Assembly: GCF_015706575.1 (NCBI RefSeq)
Contig: NW_024037056.1
Coordinates: forward strand, 15,303,405 to 15,367,404
Origin: Patiria miniata
Taxonomy: Eukaryota; Echinodermata; Asteroidea; Valvatida; Asterinidae
Direction of reading: 5' to 3'
Length of the DNA stretch: 64,000 nt
Part shown: in pieces, positions 22,789 to 34,769 of the stretch
Numbering within the stretch: position 1 is the first letter of the stretch
How the letters are laid out: each line of letters opens with the position of its first letter
Position numbers and translations under genes: made by a program
Notes under the pieces: generated by a model
What the model saw: the letters and a program-made list of their open reading frames with translations, nothing else
Databases searched by the model: none
What the model was told of the DNA's origin: nothing

Positions 22789-23734
22789 AGGCGACCCGAG
22801 CATCGTCGATATTAAACCGCGGAGCGCTGTATCAAAAATTGTTGAGCCTAAAAGTATCTCTCGTGGGGCACGCTTCCCTGACGAGCTAAATATAACACGA
22901 CGACCGAGGGCAACCAAAAACAACTGCTCAAGAAACGTCTGCCGCGTTTCGAAAAAGAGTCATCATCGATTTCTGAGAGGTATTTTAGACGCGGGCGTTG
23001 AAGGCATTTTGTCAACTGGCCCCTGGGGAATTATAACAGCATCACAGCGGAAAGTTATCGACAGAAGTGCAAGCCTACATGTCACGGAAATACTGTCGAC
23101 TGTCAATTTACATTTTTTTTTAGGAAAGAGCTATAGATGTTAACCTTGGGTTGTTGTTTTGGATTTCTTTTTTGCGTGCTGTCTATCAGTCAAAATATTG
23201 AAAAGTTGGTATATGTGAGACAGATTTAAGAGAAATGTGGAATCAATCGATGCGCAGACGAACGCTCGTTCCCGCTAAATCGTTACGGTTTTGTCAAGAA
23301 AATCCTTTTTAGGAACGATTTTTATGGTCGTTTGTTTTAATGGTTGCCGGAAGTTTTAAGGTGGGACATCTTCAGATTAAAGTAGAAAACTGTTCATTTC
23401 AAACTTGACGTGAAATCCTTGTCGATGTCTGTTATGGAATGAGATGCGTAGTGTCTCCTTGTAAGAAAAATGTACCACCCTAGGTGAAAACAAGTTTGGA
23501 AAGTAAAGATTTTTTTATTCCGTGTTTGGTTAAATTTAGGGTTCCTTTGATTTTTTTGGAGTCAGAAGAAGGGTCATGATTACAAATTTGATCCGAGGGA
23601 GTCAGTAAGAGGGAGGCCAAAGGTCAACAAAGGTTGTTGACCAATCAGATCACGACGTTTGGTCAGGTGACCGTAGCTCGGTCGACTCGGTTACCATGAG
23701 AAATGCACGCACGGCAAAAGTAATGGGGCGGGGC

Positions 23735-23743
23735 TTATATATA
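23735..23743 (-). promoter_or_regulatory. TATA box, possible promoter of the peptide gene
   Basis: On the minus strand the sequence reads GGCTATATATAAGCCCCGCC, with a canonical TATATAA. Transcription would start near 23705-23712, upstream of the 5' UTR donor at 22788. On the plus strand the same site reads GGGGCGGGGCTTATATATAG, a GC box next to a TATA box, so a plus-strand promoter is equally possible. Confidence 0.3.
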
Positions 23744-23744
23744 G

Positions 23745-23865
23745 CCAAATCCGGTGTCATATGAAATATGGACTCCTACGAAATGTGGTCTCTTTTGCCT
23801 TGTATGGATTCAACCCTCACACGTTACCTGTCACTCTCCTCATTTTTTTTTTAACTTTTAGGCAT
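23745..23865. repeat. Repeat shared with 21490-21585
   Basis: GGTGTCATATGAAATATGGA, CTCCTACGAAATGTGG and CTTTTGCCTT are matched by AGTGTCACATGAAATTTGGA, CTCCCATGAAATCCGG and CCTTTTAACG at 21490 on the same strand. Two diverged direct copies thus bracket the 5' part of the peptide gene. The family is unknown. Confidence 0.5.
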
Positions 23866-26459
23866 GCGCAATGCAACGACAAGTCTGTATTTCAAAGAGT
23901 CCTAATTTAACACTACACCGTGACTGTATGCCGATCTGTTCCGAGTGAGTGGCGAGTGTGTCGCAGCATAGCCACAGGCGAGCGATCGATCTGAAATATT
24001 TTCATTCATAACAATTTTGATTTGCTGCTGCGGAGTTTTGAAGTATCAGCAACTTAGCAAAAGCGCCTAAGAAAACTTTAATAAGAGTGGAACGTTCAGC
24101 AAAAAAATAACTTATGGTTGTAATCGTGATGGGGGGGGGGGGGTTATTGGCAATGCGGCAGGCCGGCAGCGTGTGGGCGTAGCGCCATTGGAGGACCGTT
24201 TTCAGCGGCTTTCGTTTCAACGGACCATCGGTCGTTTTCCCCTATATTTTTCCCAAGACGGCGTGCAGCAAAGTTGCAGGGAAAACGTTTTTCTTGAGAT
24301 AATTATGTTGAGGGTACTTCGTTCGGATAAAAAATGTTGCTAGTTAAAAAGAATGAAGAATTACTGATCAGTTTGATTAAAAAAATGACCTTTTGATTCA
24401 GTTTATTTCCAAACGCAGCCTGCACCGATTTACTGATGTACCCAAAGCAGACGATCGAAAACTGTTATGGCGGGAAGCTATTTACGTTGATACTTCTGCA
24501 AAACAAAGTGGGCGGAGGATGACGCCAACAATGACAAGTTACTGACAACGATTGTGATCTGCTGGTAACCAAAGAGTTCACAGCTAAAAACAAATCATGT
24601 AGAATTTCGAAGGGAGGGTGAAAGTTACATAGCAGTTATACGTTTCTCTAACTCTGCGGATTTTTTTTTTTTTTAATAAAACTTGCAAATAATTTCAACC
24701 AATAGAATATCATGTTGAATAGGATACTCCCATTTTTTTTTATGCATTATAATTGACGTGCATTGGTTGCCTGGCAACGCTTTTTTATTATTGATTCAAC
24801 CTCGACCGGACGATTCTGTAAGTAAATTTAGCAAAATGCTAAACGAATTACCGCATAGAAAGTCCCGAAGATTTGCACGGAATTTTCAGTTCCTTGGAAT
24901 ATTTCACTCGAGTCTTAAGAAGTGTGGTGTGCATTGTTTGGGGATGTTTACGGACAATCGCAATTTTTTTCAATCACGAAGTGAAAAGATATTTTTGTTT
25001 CCCCAACGACTCTTAGTAAAACTCGTCGCCTTGCCTATAAGTTGTTTTATATTCCGCCGCTCTTCGCGCTAAATCAGTTCGTATTGATATTTATGTTCTT
25101 ACTCTTTGAAAAACCTTGAACAGTTAAGTTGGTTCCACATTATTTTAAGGCTGAAGCTTGTGAAAAGGTGAAAAGCTAACGTTGAAGTTGCGTTAATAGC
25201 AATTACTTGTCTGCAGTTTTCCGCATACTTATGTCGGTAATGCAAAAATCTGCAATATGCAGCATGTACTTGGCGATGTTGAAAATTAGATCCGACGTTA
25301 AAATGTGCAGTTTCCAAATCAAATAACGTTATTATTTGAAGATGTTCCGATGACAAATCAATATCCAGTGGTAGCGTTTGCCAAAAAAAAAAGTCGCTCT
25401 TAATTTCCAAAATTTTTCGTCGAGAACTGAGTCAGACCTTGACAACATATAAAATTGAAATTTAATAAATCTGCGCTAGTAATTTCATTTTCTTGCCAAC
25501 TTCCTCTGAGGGCATTGTGATTGGAGAGGTCGGTAGATCGGCCCTATAACTAGCATTGTAAGTAACTGGGTCCCAATTACTGCTTTGAGCCTCTGCTGGC
25601 CCCTGAAATTGGCTACGAAAATTTACAGCCAAAAAAACCTAGCAAACATAACAAAACAAATTACTACAAACTAAAGAATTAAAAAGTATAGCTCCTTCCC
25701 GCTTTTGTTTCCCTAAACCGACAATAAAATGTATTGCATTTAATGGGATTGCACGAAAAAGACCTTTTTTTGTTTTTAGCTGTTTTGCTACTTCAGTGTT
25801 AACGTAACCCATTTTCAATGAATTGAATTTTTACTTAGTTTAAGTGACCTATTTTAAAAACGTGTACATTGGTGAAGACATTTGCATTTTTTCCCCTGAG
25901 AGTTGGGGAACCAATTTCGTGGCCTGGCTACATCATAGATTGATCAGATTTACTGTCGATGTTGATTGAAATTGGAAGTGAGAAAATGAGCACATCGTTT
26001 TCGTTTGCTTTCCCCGAAACGATATCACTTGGACAAATAACTTGGGGCTGCCGACTGTGCCAGACGTCTCCAAAATATGCCGTGGACATAATTGGTTGGG
26101 TCTGAAAATAATGTCTAGCGCATTGAATTAGACGGAGGCATTTGTGCACCAATGTTAAGCTGTATAATACAGCACTGTGGTCTTAAAGGGGCCATGGAAA
26201 TATGTTTTTTTTTTTAATGAAACATTTTGTGTGAATGTCCATCATCTGAACTCTATGAAAATAAAAATAAATCCTTTTCGTGGAATGTTTTCATCACCTA
26301 TACACTTTTTTTTTTAAATGCCCATGTTACTTCCCGACTAGTGAGGGCGCATTGCTCTGACGTCATCTCAGGAACCAAACTCATGCATTTGTGGAATCCC
26401 TGTACAATTTCTGAACCGAAAAAATAGATTCTTGAAACACTTGTGCATACATGTCTTCA
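23866..26459. other. Intergenic sequence, no gene seen
   Basis: There is a 13-base G run at 24131-24143, poly(T) near 24660-24675, and a CRE at 26358-26365. Frames at 24002-24220, 24758-25072 and 25099-25410 have no splice or family support. Confidence 0.4.
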
Positions 26460-27060
26460 CCGAACGATTTCTGTCAACGACGTAACACCAAAACGTAGAG
26501 AACTGTCCAACAGAAACCCGTACAAGCTTTAATTGCAACCGGCAGTTACAATCTAAAAATACGTCCCCAATGTCTTTTGCCTTTGACAGTATCCCAACCT
26601 AAGCGTATAACGTTCCTTAATTGTGGCAATGGACGAGATCCACTTTTATGTCTCGAACCAATAATGCTCTAATCTTCGTCACTGAGCACCGAAAACTGTC
26701 CTCTGCATGGAAACTGGTAACTGTGCTCCATATACTTTGAAAAGGTTCTCGAAATCAGTCCAAACTATCTCAGCACCAACCAATTCTGCTGATCCAATTA
26801 ACGTCGTAGGCGTACCGTCAACTCAGCTTCCATAGTCCAAGAGAGTCTTACCAGTCCCGCCTACGCTATACATGGGGGCGATTGTAGGCCACGCCCTCTC
26901 CTTAATCCGTCTTGTGCCTCTCGAACTGATGTAACCCAATAAATCACTTTCAGAATTACAAGCGTTTACTCGCATTCTGATACAAGCCGGGAAACATGTT
27001 ATCTGGATGGCTTCATTGTTCTGGCGTCTGTCGGCTGCTCCCGAGAAGTGGTTGCTACAA
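26460..27060 (+). mobile_element. LTR-like block, family unknown
   Basis: About 500 bases differ in composition from the flanks (more GC, few long A/T runs). They contain CGCTATACATGGGGGCG (TATA-like), GGCCACGCCCTCTCC, and CCCAATAAATCAC (AATAAA at about 26938). After that come a GTTTACTCGCATTCTGATAC end and a TTCTGGCGTCTGTCGGCTGC segment that resembles a retroelement leader. No second LTR or pol frame is visible, so this is a tentative solo-LTR or fragment call. Confidence 0.25.
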
Positions 27061-28560
27061 GGAATTTGGGGCTTTGCTGAATGTAACTAGAGCTCAGAAA
27101 ATACAATACGTAACAAGTTCGGGGATACATTATTTAAAGTGACTACGCTCTTAAATAAAAAAGAGACATGTGGATCAATGGAGAGTCGGAGGTATTATGT
27201 CGACGTTTCGGTCGGTCTGTTTGGAACGTCATAATCATTCCCCCGTGGATGGTCAAAGCATAGTCGCCAAAACGTTGAGTTAATATCTCTGGATATTCAC
27301 AGAATAACAATTTTATGTTCATCTTCATATTTTCTCAACAAGCCCAACAGACCAATATGCAACGTATTACAAGGAGTTATAGGCGAGCAGTAGTCAGGAA
27401 ATTTGGGACTCTCAATACGTATATAAGTTATTGAAAACATACAATACAAGAAAATAGAATAGGCACCTGAAACAACCAGTCCAACAACCCATCAGTACTG
27501 CATCAATCAACTGTGCCAAAAGAAACATCTGGCATGATGTCTGATACTAGTCTCGATTTCTACGCATTTCTCTATAATCAGCAACCAGACTAAGACTAAA
27601 ATAATGACAAAGAATGATGTGGCAGTCTTTTCAACAAGTTGCGCCAGGGTTGTACATGTCCAGTCCAGTCTTTAGCCTCATTTTGAAATCATTTGACTTC
27701 CCTCTCATGTGCAAAATATTGAAGAAAATTATCCTTAATAATGAAGTTGAGTCTTCAAACTTGGCTGGTGAAGTACTGAGGACCTTTTCTTTGTCCAATG
27801 AAAATGTTGGAGAATTTTGCCGGCTAAAGAGGGAGCAAAATTTGCCAGATTTCGTTTTGCATGTTTTTAAGCACTCAATGTCCCAGTCTTGGCGATCAGG
27901 CAACGGGAGTTCATCACAGAGGACACAAATCGGTACTCAGACAGTAGCCAGAGAACCTGGATTGAACCAGGGTGCTACTCAAGATCCTATCTTTAAGTCA
28001 TTGAAACCAGAACCAGCATCAAAAGACCACTTAGTCTGGATCACCTGTCTTTAATAAAGAGCCTACAGCTCCTTGAGTAGATGATCTTAACGCTGAAATG
28101 AATAATCGGACAGCCTCAATAAAGGTTACCAAGTCAAAAAAGTTGTTGGCAAGGTTTCTTGTTTTTGTTGACTACACATTTTGGTGACTTTCATTCAAAT
28201 TAGCATACTATCACTATTCCTGCGACTAATCTTTTTTTCATCATGCATGGTTAAAGGGCTATATTTAACTTCAATGTGAAGACAAGATTGAAATAAGTTA
28301 ACTAAGTAGGTGAAATTGCTGTCAAAAGTGGATTTTCGCATCACCGTGTAGAACAAAACCCAAGTCCTTCACTGAAACAGATTGAAAGGAACACTGTAAT
28401 CACGCTGCATACCTGCGCGACCACTTGTGTATGGCATTTCCGCCAGTCCGGATGTTCTTTATTGATTGATTGATTGATTGAACCACCTGGTCGAATAGTT
28501 TCTTTTGTTTGACACCTGCTGTGTGACATTCCACAAAAATGCTTTGGTTCTTAATGATAC
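27061..28560. other. Intergenic sequence with an unsupported 146-codon frame
   Basis: The plus-strand frame 27614-28054 starts ATG-ATG and runs 146 codons, among the longest in the window, but its product matches nothing I know and a 90-codon frame overlaps it on the other strand. No splice sites frame it. A short (TTGA)n run is at about 28462-28481. I do not call a gene. Confidence 0.35.
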
Positions 28561-28569
28561 GCTCAATGC

Positions 28570-28785
28570 AAGAATTGCCGTGCGCTTCAAGCTTCCAGCC
28601 TAGTGGTTACTGCTGAAAGCCTAATAGCTCTGAAAGCTTCTTCTCCAGGCAGATCGGGAAGACGCAAGGGGAAAGCACATTCCTCCGAATCGAGACAAAC
28701 TGGGATTCGAACCGACGTCCCTACGGGCAGAAGGTAAAGTGAATATATACCACTGACAGACAGTTGCCCTTTAATTAGCAAAACA
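28570..28785 (-). mobile_element. Probable tRNA-derived SINE (minus strand)
   Basis: On the minus strand an A-box-like CTGTCAGTGGTATATTC-type stretch (about 28760) is followed by a clear B box, GGTTCGAATCC (about 28708), and then a GGAGGAATGTGCTTTCCCCT body. A forward CCTAGTGGTTA at 28598 also looks like an A box but is in the wrong order relative to the B box. Confidence 0.5.
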
Positions 28786-30434
28786 TCACCGCAGGCTCAG
28801 CGATCACACTGTTTCTCGGGGCCACCATTTGTCATTCTCGTTTGGAATGAACATGTCGAGTTAGAAATCTCAACGGGAACGCCTCATCTTTTATTGAGAA
28901 GATTTTTTTTTTTGGTATGTTACGGCACTCAGGTTTTGCAATTTATGCCTTGGCATAAGCACCGTTAACGCACGCACTCTCGTGAGAGGCTTGCTTCGGA
29001 TATACATCAACACACGTTACAACGACATGGCTTGAAGGGGGAAAGAACGGCGTATATAAGTACTTGTTTCGAAGTGTTAGATATACAATTTCGACTTACT
29101 TTAGTCGCTGAGATAATAGAAATACACCTGTTAGCCTACACATAGAAGTAATTTGTGTTATTCTTCAATTTTAAGTTTTACTTTATTTATGCCTATAGGC
29201 CTACATCTTTTTCATATTATTTTGCTCTAAGGTACGAGTAGCACAAAATACAGGTACAATAAGTTTGCCTTGAAAATGTTGCAATATTAAAAACGGAACT
29301 AACAATGTCAATTAAGGATATCGTTTGGAAATTTCCGTATCAAACGACTGGTAAAGACAGTCTGTTTCACGGCTAAAAGCATATTGACTGGTTGACTCGG
29401 TTGTTTAGAACCAATCAGTGCTCAAAAGTGTCTCGAGCACGCGTCTAGGCATGAATTTATTACGACCTCTCGTACCGTTTGTCTCAATCAGGAGATCTTT
29501 GTTTGCGCCTCTTGGGATAGCCTTGATTCCAGCCTTAATGTTTTGAAATGCCAGCAGCTAAAAAGAAGGTCAAAAGGACTGGAATTTACAATTTCTCTCC
29601 CAGACCCTAATTGAGGCTTGGAGTCGAAGACTTAAGACCCGAATCGGGAATACATCTTTAAGACCCGAGACTTGCTTGACGCCTGACACAAAAGTTTGGA
29701 CATGTAAGACTCGAATAAAGTCTATTTGTTTTCCTCTAACTTTTCACACATGCAGCAAGGCACATGCATGACGCACTATGTCCGTGCGTCAGGAGGTGTC
29801 ACGTGACTGCGGGTCAATATAAGGAATCGAAAAGGGGTCACAAGACGAATGGCCGGAAATATAAACACCGACTTGTCTACTCGGAATGATGTCACGATGT
29901 TGCATCGCGGCAATCGTTCATCGCTAATCGCCCACTGAACGGTAAAGGTATATTACCTTGCAAACTGCGCCGCAAATTGACAGATCGCGCTCATTAAGAG
30001 AACGTTTGATGGTTGCGTGGTCCCTCAGGAAATTAAAGAGCATCACGTGGCCTTTGTGTTGGGTCTTTAATAGTCGAGGCAATGTATAGTCATAAGGCAT
30101 CGAAGACAAGTTGATGCATTCATAATTGCCCCATTTTGGAAAGTGCATATAACCGATAGTTTGATACGATGTCTTCTCAACAGGCAGTCAAGGAGAGCAA
30201 TTGGTAAAGGCGGTGACTGCACTCTGAACATGATGCGAATGTTATAATGTTAGACATGTGATATCCTGTACAGCCTATTGATGACTCGGACGAAGAACAA
30301 TTAAGATAACAGGTTGTCAAAGGCAAGCAAAGGGATAGTTTAAAACAGCTGCTCTGGGCACGACAAGCCAGTTCTAAGGCGTGTATTGACGTTTGCTGTC
30401 GCTTACTATGGAAGTGGTATCTCTCGGCAATTGT
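28786..30434. other. Intergenic sequence, no gene seen
   Basis: The stretch around 29570-29720 has loose repeats of AAGACCCGAATCGGG / AAGACCCGAGACTT. The minus-strand frame 29924-30148 ends at a possible donor (TGCAAG then GTAATA) but has no upstream acceptor or other support. Confidence 0.35.
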
Positions 30435-30785
30435 ACAAATTCCACGGTTGCCACTTATTTCATTGTATCACTGTTCCCACGCTGTGCTACTGCTTTGCTG
30501 GCCATTTTGGTCGCCATCTGTCCACAGAGGGACTGCACGCTGATAGCATAATTGTGCCCACTGGTCCAAGTTAAATTGCGGCCACTTGTGGCTGTGTCTT
30601 AATTATTTTGTGGCCACCTTTTTCTTGACTACGGAGCACCAACGCTCAGTCATGCTGGCCACTGTTCTAAAACGAAAACCTAATCCCTATGGCTATCTTT
30701 CTAATAAGGCCACTTTGGTATGGCCTCCAAACTGGCAACCTTTTCGTGATGGTCACCTTACAATGTGGCCACCTTAAAATTGCCG
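30435..30785. repeat. Degenerate GGCCAC-based repeat
   Basis: About ten variants of (T/C)GGCCAC(C/T)TT recur every 20-50 bases: TTGCCACTTA, CTGGCCATTTTGG, GCGGCCACTTGTGG, GTGGCCACCTTT, CTGGCCACTG, AAGGCCACTTTGG, ATGGTCACCTT, GTGGCCACCTTA. This reads as a decayed minisatellite. Overlapping frames are not genes. Confidence 0.5.
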
Positions 30786-32245
30786 CTGCAATGACATTGA
30801 ATGTTCATAGCTGCTTTCCTTGTTATGTACTTAACATTGCCACTCATTGATTTTGGCTATACCAAGGCTAAACACCCGATTAGATGTCTCCAATTTATTC
30901 AAGGACACGCCTTCTTTAATTGATTTTCGCCCGCTTAATTACATCAGTCATGTCAACTCTTTGTTTAAAAAAAACATGATTATTGCAGAACCATCGACTC
31001 CTTGAAAGTGTTCGATTGGTTACAAGAGAGATTGCTGTCCTAGGTAAGCCCACTGTGCAATCGTCTTTCATTTGTGCAATATCTTTAACATTTGGACTTA
31101 TTTATGATGCTGAAAAGGTTTAAAATAGGACTAAAAACATGATAGGATATCTCTTCATGTGATTTTTTACATTTTTATCATTAAATTCATTTGTACTCTT
31201 GTCATATTATGTGCCGCGTCGTTTTTAGGGATTAGGACCCAATGCGCACATGCATTTTATGTACAAATAGGTACAGTGTTAAAATCCCGTAACTGTTGTT
31301 AATGCCATTGGAATGGACCAAAAAAGGAGTTGCGTTACATAATTAACATTTTCTCAACAACCCAACTGTGCTGTTTTCATGATTTGTTCAGTATTTTAAA
31401 GAAAAAGCTCCCAGCTTTAATCTGATACCCAAACCATAACAATTCACAGATCACGTTTTTGAAAAAAGGCAAATGTTTCAGGGCTGCTTTTTTGGGGGTC
31501 ATTCCGTACAGACCATTCCGGGTAAGTGACTGTACATTTTAAGGAGTCCCCTCCCCCAATGGTGAAAGCATTCGGCTATAAAAACAACAGCTCAATGGCG
31601 GATTATCTGAACAATATCTATATCACAATGCTATCGCCATTCAAGGGGGCCTTCGTAAGTGTTCAGTGACCACACATTGATTATTATTCAGTGATGAATT
31701 TCGCACAGGCGCCATTTTGAGTCCCGGGGTGTTTTGCTTGTTTTGTCCCTCCACAAATATATCTGGCGGGAATCCCGCCACGAAGGCCTTGCATAATTCT
31801 CCTCCCCAGGGACGTAAATTATGGACACCGATACTTATTAGCAACGACTCCATCGTCTATTTTCACACACTCGGCCGAGTATTTCAACACCTTTTTTTCT
31901 ATACAGGGTGATTCATTGTTTTTTTTTTCTGTGGCGTTTCGCGCGCGATTTCTAATCAGCCAATTGGGGTCCTCGCAGCGCGTGGCCAACTTGCCAAGAG
32001 CAGACGAATTCAGTCGTGCCCGAATTTTGCTGGATTTGGCAGGTGAGTTTCAATTGGGATATCCTTTCTCGTGTCGTTGTCTTTTAAAGGGAAAATACAA
32101 CATTTGCAAACATCAAAAAATAAAACTACCAAATCATTTTGAAATACCTTGCTGGACTGTTAGTGAATGACAGTGTAAGCATCCTGTAAAATCATGGCAC
32201 CTGGTATACTGTTATTTTCAAGAAAAGTGGTATTTTTGTATCAAT

Positions 32246-32279
32246 TTCCAACGCTGGTCGGCCAACCAGCGTTGGAAAA
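32246..32279. repeat. Perfect hairpin, 14-bp arms, 6-base loop
   Basis: TTTCCAACGCTGGT at 32246-32259 pairs exactly with ACCAGCGTTGGAAA at 32266-32279 around CGGCCA. It is followed at 32368-32451 by a second inverted pair (CTGGTTCCCTGAC and its mirror) with a 47-base spacer. No gene or pyrimidine tract nearby explains either. Confidence 0.75.
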
Positions 32280-32459
32280 AAACTGGCTTTTTTTCAAATA
32301 CTGGCCCCAATTGACCATCGCACTTGTTTGCAATCGATTACACACCTATGAACGGGTACAAGCCAGCTAGACTGGTTCCCTGACCTTACAATTCCCCAAT
32401 GTATGTAAACTGCTCTGTTTCTTCTTATATGGAGTCAGGGAACCAGACTACAGGAAAAT

Positions 32460-34435
32460 GATTGTTTTTCTTGGTTTTTATAGCATTTTTGAACCCAAAA
32501 CCTCAAAAAAGTCAGTGTAACTATATTTGCTATATATTTCCAACCCCCCAATTCCATCCATTTCTAAAAATTACAGCAAAAGCAAATGATGTATATTCCC
32601 TTTAAGTTTCGAAATTGCAGAATAAGTTACACAGCTAACAGGTTACAGACATGCACGCAAGAAGGTCATATCTGTAAACGGAATTTTTCTAACTTTATAG
32701 ACCGTATGCGTGTAGCGGCCATCTTAGAAGGCATCTTTTGTGATTTTCATTCAGTATCAATGAATACATCAGAGGGTTTCCTCGTGCATATCCCAGCAAA
32801 ACAAATGCATTGCCTACCAAGATGGCTGCCACGCAAAAGGTCCATATAGACCTTTCATTGTAAACCCGTGGTTGGCAGGTTGCCAAACTATGTAAGGCAA
32901 ACGTTTTCAAAGCAAAGAATACATGTAGTTATTCTTATTACGGGAAAGTGGTCATGTGGCAGACATTCCCATAGACTTGTGCAAATATTTTCCCCCATCT
33001 TTAATGTCACCTAAACCCCAATTTTACCTTTATCCTACCCCACTAATTTCGGTATATTAATGTTTTGGACCAAGAGCAATCAATCTAGCCTATTTGCGAC
33101 GGTAAAATCTTGCCTCTAAATAGGAGCTGTGACATAAGGGTGACATTAAAATGTCTCCCTAACTAATGTCCGTTGTCTCCCTAAAGTATACTTAATGACT
33201 ACGAAATGTCTCTCATAGGCACAATTAACAGGTATTAATGATTCCAAACTATCTTGGATTGTTCAAAATACAAAATATCCAGCAATCGCTACCAGAGACT
33301 TAATTTTAAAAAATGCCTTTTCTTACATAACGGGGGCGTTTAAATGCAATTTTGTGGAAAAAATATCTTGCCAACCACAGCTTAATAATGCACTGGTGGC
33401 AGCTCATACAAAATGGCGCTTAATGTTGACAAACAAAAGAAAGGTCTACAATCAGTGCATCTTTATTGTTACTGAATGGCAGTGCCGTGAATGTCAAGTA
33501 ACAACAATGTATACATTTGGTGCGCAGGCATTGGCTGAACGCCCCACTGAAAATGTGACGTCACCAATTTCCGCCTTAACACCTTATTTAATGAATGGAA
33601 GCCGATCCCATTACTCTGTCATGAGTGCACCATTTCAGCGAACTACAGCAGAAAGTGGTCTGCGCGAACATCAACATAATCACGGTCGAGCAAGAAATTG
33701 AAGACACTTTTTGGGTTCAGCGCATGCGTACATGCGTTAGCTCAAGATTATGTGTTTTGAAGAGTTTACACAGAAATTCTTTGCTGAGGCTTTGAACAAA
33801 GAAAGCCTTTCAAAGGTGGAGACACTTTTGATTACCAATTGCTTTTTTTACGAACATAATTTCACTCCAAATTTTAAAACTTACTTCGCAAAGTTTACCT
33901 AAACGTCCATGGCTTCATTTCCTCCCTCAAACGCATTCGAAGATCGAAATTGCATTGTAGATCGAAAATTATCTGTACCCACATATCATAACCAGGAGTT
34001 ATACCGTGACGTCATATTCAATTTGGTGGCAAATATTTCGAGGAAAAACTACAATAGCAGAGCTTGTTTTCGAGTTACCACATTTTAAAATTGGATTTTA
34101 TTAAGTGGCGAACGGCGCATTTCAAGCCCCAGCCAGCCCTAATTCGGTAAGACATGGGCAACGACATCACAATGGATATGTGGAGCGATGTAAATTGGAT
34201 AGACCTGCGGGCGAAATTCGTTCTTTTTTGTGTGACAAATGGAGGGTAGAGGAGCTATAGGCACGAGCGGGTAAGATTTAATTGTCTCATTGCATCCATT
34301 ATAGTATAGCGCGCCGGCGCTTCACTCGATGATTTATTTATACGCCTTTCCCCATGATAGAATACGAAATAAACCAACCCTTGTAAGCGGTGATCTCTTC
34401 CTGCACAACTGCATCCGGAACAGGAAGCAGTTGCT
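32460..34435. other. Intergenic sequence with two CRE sites
   Basis: No gene is supported; the 115-codon frame at 33354-33701 begins with GTG and matches nothing known. Palindromic CREs are at 33556-33563 and 34017-34024. Confidence 0.35.
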
Positions 34436-34769
34436 GTAAAATGGTTATACAGAGTTTATAACATGAATCAAAGACGCCATATTGGGTTAATTAGCGATTT
34501 GCTCTCGCCCTTTTCTTGCTCGCCAAAAGAGGGCGTTCTTTACCCCATTAAAAAGCGCCACCAACGTCGTGTGTTAACCTAATTACAATGAAACAATGTT
34601 GTAAAAATGGTTATACAGAAATGATAACATGGATCAAAGACGCCATATTGGGTTAATTAGCTATTTGCTCTCGCCCTCTTCTTGCTCGCCAGGAGAGGGC
34701 GTTCTTTACCCCTCTAAAAAGCGCCATCAACGTCGCGCGGAAGCTAAGTTACTATGAAACAATGTCTGC
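34436..34769. repeat. Tandem duplication, period about 166 bp
   Basis: ATGGTTATACAGA starts at 34441 and again at 34607. Both copies share AAAGACGCCATATTGGGTTA, ATTAGCNATTTGCTCTCGCC, AGAGGGCGTTCTTTACCCC, AAAAAGCGCCA and ATGAAACAATGT. The copies differ by scattered substitutions and small indels, so the duplication is not brand new. Confidence 0.9.

Noticed and set aside
22688..23143. A 151-codon plus-strand frame, the longest non-satellite frame seen
   Set aside because: No recognisable domain, no splice signals, mixed composition, and it overlaps the likely 5' region of the minus-strand peptide gene.
27614..28054. A 146-codon plus-strand frame starting ATG-ATG
   Set aside because: It has no family likeness and a long frame on the opposite strand overlaps it. 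Frames of this length occur by chance in 64 kb.
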